From NCBI GenBank assembly GCA_965279125.1, contig CBDIHL010000035.1, forward strand, positions 1 through 64,000: a stretch of 64,000 nucleotides of DNA. The letters run 5' to 3'. The translations under genes were made by a program, and so were the position numbers. Below, piece by piece: positions 59,541 through 64,000 of the stretch. A model generated the notes under the pieces. It searched no databases, was not told the DNA's origin, and was given only the letters and a program-made list of their open reading frames with translations. The stretch's first letter is position 1. Every line of letters starts with the position of its first letter. The DNA comes from Dinoroseobacter sp965279125 (GTDB lineage: Bacteria; Pseudomonadota; Alphaproteobacteria; Rhodobacterales; Rhodobacteraceae).

Positions 59541-59623
59541 ACATTAGCCCGTGTCCTGAGAGATTGATTGGCACCGACGCTGAGATGGCATAGGTCCATG
59601 GCAACACCTCAAAGGGGTCTTTC

Positions 59624-60103
59624 ATGGATTTTCTGCTGTTTTCATTGTTTATCGCCGCCACGGTTGGCGCTGGCGCAACGGGTGCGCTCTTTCCCACGGG
59701 CACGTGGTACAAAGGCCTGAACAAGCCCTCCTGGGTGCCCCCGGACTGGGTTTTCCCGCTGGCCTGGACCTCGATCTATCTGCTGATCGCCTTTGCCGGC
59801 GCGCGGGTCGCGGGGCTTGAGGGCAGTGGCTATGCCATGGCGTTTTGGGCCATTCAGATGGCGTTCAACGCGCTCTGGACGCCTGTTTTCTTCGGGTTGC
59901 GCCATTTGCGCGCCTCGCTGCCGATCATGGCGGGGCTGTGGCTGGCGGTGTTGGGCGCGACGATCACGCATTGGCAGCTTGATATGTGGGCGGGGCTGGC
60001 CTTTGCGCCGTACTTGCTGTGGGTGACGATTGCGGCGGCGCTGAACATTGCGATGCTGCGGTTGAACCCGGATGAAAAGCCGCTTGATCTGGCCAACATC
60101 TAG
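59624..60103 (+). CDS. tspO: TspO/MBR family membrane protein
   Basis: The 159-residue five-helix protein has the TspO features PTGTWYKGLNKPSWVPPDWVF, WTSIYLLIAFAGARVAG, FWAIQMAFNALWTPVFFGL and YLLWVTIAAALNIAMLRLNP. TspO binds porphyrins and in Rhodobacter represses photopigment genes in oxygen. No pigment genes are in this window. Its stop codon TAG is formed by a TA target duplication plus the first base of the inserted element at 60103; before insertion it would have been TAA. Confidence 0.92.
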   Translation: MDFLLFSLFIAATVGAGATGALFPTGTWYKGLNKPSWVPPDWVFPLAWTSIYLLIAFAGARVAGLEGSGYAMAFWAIQMAFNALWTPVFFGLRHLRASLPIMAGLWLAVLGATITHWQLDMWAGLAFAPYLLWVTIAAALNIAMLRLNPDEKPLDLANI

Positions 60104-60364
60104 GGTCAGGACCCATTAATCTTGCCCCCTCGGCGCAAAATCCTCGAAATCTCAGGGGTTTGGTCGGTGAAGGTAAGGGTGGTTCCCTTTTCAAATCGGC
60201 CAAGCCGCTGAGATGAAGCGGATTTGGCGTCCTTCGGATTTGACGGATTTTCCGCCTGACTTCGGAATAATCGCTTGAAATAGAACCACTATTCCTGCGC
60301 GCCCATTCCTTGTCAGACAGAAAATCTGTCAAACCGAGGGGGCAGGATTAATGGGTCCTGACCC
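60103..60364. mobile_element. 262-bp MITE-like element with 31-bp terminal inverted repeats and TA duplication
   Basis: Left end GGGTCAGGACCCATTAATCT then TGCCCCCTCGG; the right end is its complement with one mismatch in 31. Flanked by TA on both sides (60101-60102 and 60365-60366). No full transposase fits; on the minus strand the inside starts MTDFLSDKEWAR, which resembles a transposase N-terminus, so it may be an internally deleted insertion sequence. Confidence 0.85.
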
Positions 60365-60405
60365 TAAGACAGGCGCGCCGCATCTGTCGCGGCGCGCCCC
60401 TTTGA

Positions 60406-60660
60406 TCAGAAGTCGAAAATCTCGCTGAGGAAGCTGTCGCGCTTTTTCTTACGCTTGGGCCGGTCGTCATAGTCATACCCGCTGCTGCGCGGGGGCGGCG
60501 GAGGCGCTGCGGCGGCAGGTTGCGGCACGACGCTGCGTTCGATGATCTTGTCCAGCTCGCCCCGGTCCAGCCAGACGCCGCGGCATTGGGGGCAGTAGTC
60601 AATTTCGACGCCGTTGCGGTCGGACATGACCAATTGGGTTCCATCTATCGGGCATTGCAT
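60406..60660 (-). CDS. TFIIB-type zinc-ribbon protein
   Basis: The 84-residue protein begins MQCPIDGTQLVMSDRNGVEI and has two CxxC-like pairs (MQCPIDG has CPxD; DYCPQCRGVWLDRGELD has CPxC), typical of the zf-TFIIB family of small bacterial zinc ribbons. A Pro-rich linker and a basic tail (RPKRKKKRDSFLSEIFDF) follow. The inner ATG at 60660 is preferred since AGAGG is too near the outer one (60672). Role unknown. Confidence 0.8.
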   Translation of the reverse strand: MQCPIDGTQLVMSDRNGVEIDYCPQCRGVWLDRGELDKIIERSVVPQPAAAAPPPPPRSSGYDYDDRPKRKKKRDSFLSEIFDF

Positions 60661-60783
60661 CGTGGCTATCATCCTCTGAAGTTACGCCCTTCAAGATAAG
60701 GTCCCGACCCTGCCGAACAAGGGAGCGGGGCGAAACCGGCGTCGCGGCGGGGACTTAGGGGGGCGACCCCTTCAATCCGGCCC

Positions 60784-61614
60784 CTACGTCGCCAGCAGAT
60801 CGAACGCGGTGCCTTCGCGGGCCATGAATGCGCGCGGATCCTGTGCGCACACGGTCTCGGCGATGGCGTCCAGCTCGGCATCCGTGCGCGTGTGCGCGTG
60901 ATGAAACAGCCCCCAGCGCCTGACCCCAGCCGCCGCCACCAAAGCGCTGCATTTTTGCCAATGCGCGTGGCCGTAGCCTGTGAATTGCACATAATCCTCA
61001 GGGGTATAGGTGCAATCGAGCAGCGCCAGATCGGCCCCCTGCATCAAGGCACTCAGGTCGGCATCCATCGGCCCGTCGTCATGCTCGAAATCCGCCACAT
61101 AGACCAAGCTTGCCCCGGCATGATCCACGCGAATGCCGGTATTGCCGCCGGGATGGTTCACCGGGGTGGTGGTGATGCGCGCACCCGCAATCTCGGTCAC
61201 ACCGGACCGGGGCAGGGCGCGTGTTTCGATCGTGGCGGCGAGCTCCTCCACCCGGAACGGCAAAAATGGCGGGCGGATCAGGTCGGCCAGCAGATGCGCG
61301 CCGTCCGGGGCCTCTTCGGTTCCGGCAAACCACAGGCGCAGCGTCACATCCGGGTCCATCAGGGGCGCGAAGAACGGCAAGCCCAGCACATGGTCATAAT
61401 GGGCATGGCTGATCACCAGATCGATCTCGCGCAGGCCTTCGTCGTGCAGGCGTCGGCCCAGCGGCACAATCCCGCTGCCCGCATCGAGGATCAGCGCGCG
61501 CCGGTCGAGGCGCAGACCCACGCAAGAGGTATTGCCGCCATAGCCCGCCATCTGAGGCTCGGGCGTCGGCAGCGTGCCGCGCGCGCCATAGATATGAGCG
61601 GTGAACTCAGCCAC
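60784..61614 (-). CDS. MBL-fold metallo-hydrolase
   Basis: A 276-residue metallo-beta-lactamase-fold enzyme: YGARGTLPTPEPQMAGYGGNTS near the start, the metal motif VISHAHYDHVLGLPFF (HxHxDH), TTTPVNHPGGNTGIRV, VYVADFEHDD and FHHAHTRTDAELD. The look is close to ribonuclease Z/cyclic-phosphodiesterase-like proteins. Its ATG overlaps the end of the patatin pseudogene by 8 nt, so it may be co-transcribed with it. Confidence 0.85.
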   Translation of the reverse strand: MAEFTAHIYGARGTLPTPEPQMAGYGGNTSCVGLRLDRRALILDAGSGIVPLGRRLHDEGLREIDLVISHAHYDHVLGLPFFAPLMDPDVTLRLWFAGTEEAPDGAHLLADLIRPPFLPFRVEELAATIETRALPRSGVTEIAGARITTTPVNHPGGNTGIRVDHAGASLVYVADFEHDDGPMDADLSALMQGADLALLDCTYTPEDYVQFTGYGHAHWQKCSALVAAAGVRRWGLFHHAHTRTDAELDAIAETVCAQDPRAFMAREGTAFDLLAT

Positions 61615-63470
61615 GTTTGCGCGCCGATTGGGCGGCCTTTAGTCTTGCGGCCTGCTCGGCTGCAATTGCGCGAAGACGCGCGTCGGGGCCGCTTGATGTG
61701 GCGCTCGCGCTTGGATGGGCCTCAAGTGCTTCGGTCATCTTACGATAGCTGTCTTTGTAAAGCGCGCGGCCCTTGTTCCATTGCAAAAAGCCCATGCGCG
61801 GCAGGGGGGGCATTTCCAGCACCACATCCTCGCGCCGGTCCAGTTCGGCCATGACGCGCTCGGCATTTACGACCATGGTGCGCGACAAGGATTGAGAAGA
61901 TACCGGGGAAACGGAACTTTTTGCCACCGGGCAAGAGCAGTTTGCGCAGGGCCCCCGCCCGCCCCGGCAGGCTGTTATAGTCCGACATCACCCGCCAATC
62001 GCTGCCACGGCTGATGTTCAAGAGCACATTTGGCCCCGCCTTCAGATCACGCATCGGCCCGAGCGGCGCGTTGTCCATCAGCCCGCCATCGATCAGCACC
62101 TCGCCATCGGGCAGCACAATCGGCGGAAAACATCGCCGGGATCGCACTTGAGGCCCGCATCGCGCGCCAGAGCGGTCCGTCGCGGAGCAATTTCAGTGCG
62201 TTGGTCGTCAAGCTGGTGGCGGCGGCAAAATAGGGCAGCGGCAGGTCTTCTATGTTGCGGCCTTCGGTCAGGCGGGCCATCTCAGCGTCCATGAAGCGGT
62301 GGTCGATCACGGAATAGACGGGCGCGGTATAGCGCTTCATCGCACGACTTTTCAGGAACAACTCGTCGATCATGTCCATGACATCATCGGGGTGCAGACC
62401 CATCGCGTAGCCCCCGGCCATGGCAGCCCCCATGCTGGAGCCACCGACCATGTCAAAGGCATAGCCATGCTCGCCGAGCGCCTTGAGCATTCCAAGATGC
62501 GCTGTCCCGAAGGCAGCGCCCCCGCAGAATACCACACCGGTCGCCGTGCCAGTCATGAACCGCCCGAGGCGCGCAAAATCCAGTGGATTGTTCAGCGCGA
62601 TATGGTGATGCAGCCCCACGGGACGGTCGGTCAGCCAAGCCGAAGCCCCGGTGATGCCTTCGACGGATGCATGGCGCAGGATCGCCAGATGGGTGTTTTG
62701 TGGCAATGTGCCATCAAGCACGCTGCGCTCTAGGCCGGATGGGGCCGAGGCCATGGTGCCGGGCGGGGCCACGAAACAACAGTGTGTCAGCGGTGGTCGC
62801 AAATCGCTTGCGCCCAGTCAGGTGTGCGGGCCGGGTCAGCGGCGATCAGCACAAGGTGGGTCGTGCCTGCTTCTGCCTCGGCGAGAAACGGGGCCAAATT
62901 CGTCTTTGGCGCATCAGTGGCCTGCAGGATGCGTGTCGTCTCGGTCCACACGGGCGCATCCTGCAAGCCTGCGATGAAACCTTCGGGCAAATGCGTGCCC
63001 GAGACCGGTAGCACGGCGATGGTTTGACCTGCGCGGGGCTCAAGCTTGGCGCGCGCGGTGTTGCCCGCCACGACGCGAGCGGCCAACGCGCGGATCACGG
63101 CTTGGTTGAGCTCGGGCAGGTCCTGGGCGAGCGGCTCATAGCTGGCACGGGTTAGTTCCAACACTTCGCTCGCGCGTTCGGCTAGTACAGTGGCGCTGCG
63201 CGGTGCGTTCTCGAAAAAGCCGATCTCGCCAATGGGTTCGCCCGCCATGATCTCGGCAATCGGAACGTCGCCTGCACGCACCAGAAAGCGTCCATGGGTG
63301 ACGAAATAGAGGGTGTCGGATGGGTCACCTTGCTGCACCAACACCTCGCCGCGGCCAACGACGCGGCGGGTTGTGGCTGCGGCGAACCGCTCCAGGGCTG
63401 CGTCTGACAGGTCTGACAGGAACGGAACCGAACGGAGGTTTGCAAGGGTATGGGACTGGGACGTGGACAA
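61607..63470 (-). pseudogene. cNMP-binding/patatin-like phospholipase (NTE family) broken by four apparent 1-nt gains
   Basis: Intact pieces assemble, in order, into one NTE-type lipase of about 610 residues. 63470-62787: cyclic-nucleotide-binding domain (LSDLSDAALERFAAATTRR, GEPIGEIGFFENAPRSATVLA). 62775-62135: patatin fold with GTAHLGMLKALGEHGYAFD and nucleophile GGSSMGAAMAGG. 62130-61895: FPPIVLPDGEVLIDGGLMDNAP with the catalytic Asp of DGG. 61890-61607: C-terminal helix region. Removing one base near 62792, 62775, 62131 and 61895 restores the frame. All four are runs of two to four identical bases, so sequencing error is possible. The active sites are preserved. Confidence 0.85.
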
Positions 63471-63746
63471 AGAGAGATCTCCAAATTCGGGCGCAGGCCG
63501 AGGCGGCTGGACCCCACGACCTACGAGTCACCCTATGCGCGGGGCACGCTGTTGTAAAAGCCCGCTGACGCTAGGGCAGAGTCCTTTAGCGCGGAATTGG
63601 CAACAATTTTAGATTTTGATGCTGATTGTTGCATTTTTCGAAGCATACAAAGTGCGATTCGTGCAATTTTCACTAAGAATGCATTGTTTTTGTTGAAAAT
63701 TATCCAGAGCCGCCGCAGCCTGCTCAGACCTTAGGAACGCGCCCCA

Positions 63747-64000
63747 ATGTTGAAGACCTCGTTTTTGTTCGCTGTCGCGTTTGCCGCCGCCGTTGCGGGG
63801 CTTGGCACGCCATCGCTTTCGCAATCGCTGAACGCGCCGTTCAAACAGATAGAAGTGCAACCGGGTGACACCCTTCGCGGCATCGCTCAAACACATTTGA
63901 ATGACCCTGACCTTTGGCCGCAAATCCTCGACATCAACGGCATCGTATCGGTTGCCGAGTTGCGTCCCGGTCTGGTTTTGCTGCTGCCCGTTGAACAGGT
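63747..64000 (+). CDS. LysM-domain exported protein, 3' partial
   Basis: Starts MLKTSFLFAVAFAAAVAGLG with a Sec signal cleaved around SLSQS, then a LysM domain (IEVQPGDTLRGIAQTHL, WPQILDINGI, LRPGLVLLLPVEQ). The frame is open to the window edge, so the rest is not seen. LysM binds peptidoglycan. The 276 bp upstream hold no clear gene; AT-rich sequence (63600-63700) may contain its promoter. Confidence 0.8.
   Translation, partial: MLKTSFLFAVAFAAAVAGLGTPSLSQSLNAPFKQIEVQPGDTLRGIAQTHLNDPDLWPQILDINGIVSVAELRPGLVLLLPVEQ

Noticed and set aside
63609..63923. 104-codon minus-strand frame opposite the LysM gene
   Set aside because: Antisense to a signal peptide plus LysM domain; basic shadow product.

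Overview
The window looks like chromosomal DNA of a marine alphaproteobacterium of the Rhodobacterales (Roseobacter group). Evidence is the high GC content with strong GGAGG-type ribosome sites, the surE-pcm-nlpD, radA-cvpA-purF and alr-mlaE-mlaF orders, the cysG-DUF2849-sulfite reductase-cysH-DUF934-fpr sulfur block, TRAP transport genes, a Hint-domain protein, RTX proteins and many small Rhodobacterales-type hypothetical genes. This assignment is from gene content only; there is no rRNA.

Layout. 0-1.3 kb: end of a secreted GH114-like/RTX protein. 1.3-13.9 kb: a long minus-strand housekeeping run (nlpD-like, pcm, surE, SDR, purF, cvpA, radA, PqiA-like, mlaF, mlaE, alr) in which an AT-richer gene of unknown function sits between mlaE and mlaF. 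14-17.4 kb: small accessory genes (an interrupted Imm11-like gene, a secreted protein, a 2OG oxygenase, a Tat-exported agmatine-deiminase-like enzyme) with several palindromic repeats. 17.4-21 kb: dnaB, pyrE, pyrC. 21-27.5 kb: phasin-like and Ala/Lys/Pro-rich small proteins, infC starting with AUA, an Ala/Glu-rich lipoprotein and a Hint protein. 27.5-33.5 kb: assimilatory sulfate/sulfite reduction with a divergent Lrp-type regulator and two phased palindromic sites. 33.7-43.8 kb: a cytochrome P450, a fused TRAP permease, an iodotyrosine-deiodinase-like flavoprotein and a TAXI receptor on one strand, then a GntR regulator with two GTATAC-centred palindromes and a DctB/DctD pair. 43.8-49.5 kb: tpiA, an oxygenase, TfoX-like, IscA/ErpA-like and DUF59 genes, the last two separated by a TPR protein and an acetyltransferase. 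49.6-54.4 kb: two related acidic/RTX proteins, tgt, a serine hydrolase and DUF6525. 54.5-60.1 kb: lon, small secreted proteins in a cluster of perfect DnaA boxes, a polysaccharide deacetylase, two tRNA-Val genes and tspO. 60.1-64 kb: a 262-bp MITE-like element, a zinc-ribbon protein, an MBL hydrolase, a broken cNMP-binding/patatin gene and the start of a LysM protein.

Four loci are interrupted: Imm11-like (in-frame stop), an RTX gene (three inferred 1-nt losses), tgt (about 5 nt lost) and the patatin gene (four inferred 1-nt gains). Many breaks lie in short homopolymers, so sequencing error must be excluded before calling them pseudogenes.

The most unusual candidate system is the 33.7-40.7 kb block: TRAP import genes beside a deiodinase-like flavoprotein whose three substrate-contact residues appear conserved, a P450, an 11-bp four-copy iteron and a GntR regulator with paired operators. 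It could be an uptake and degradation module for halogenated aromatic or amino-acid compounds; this is inference.
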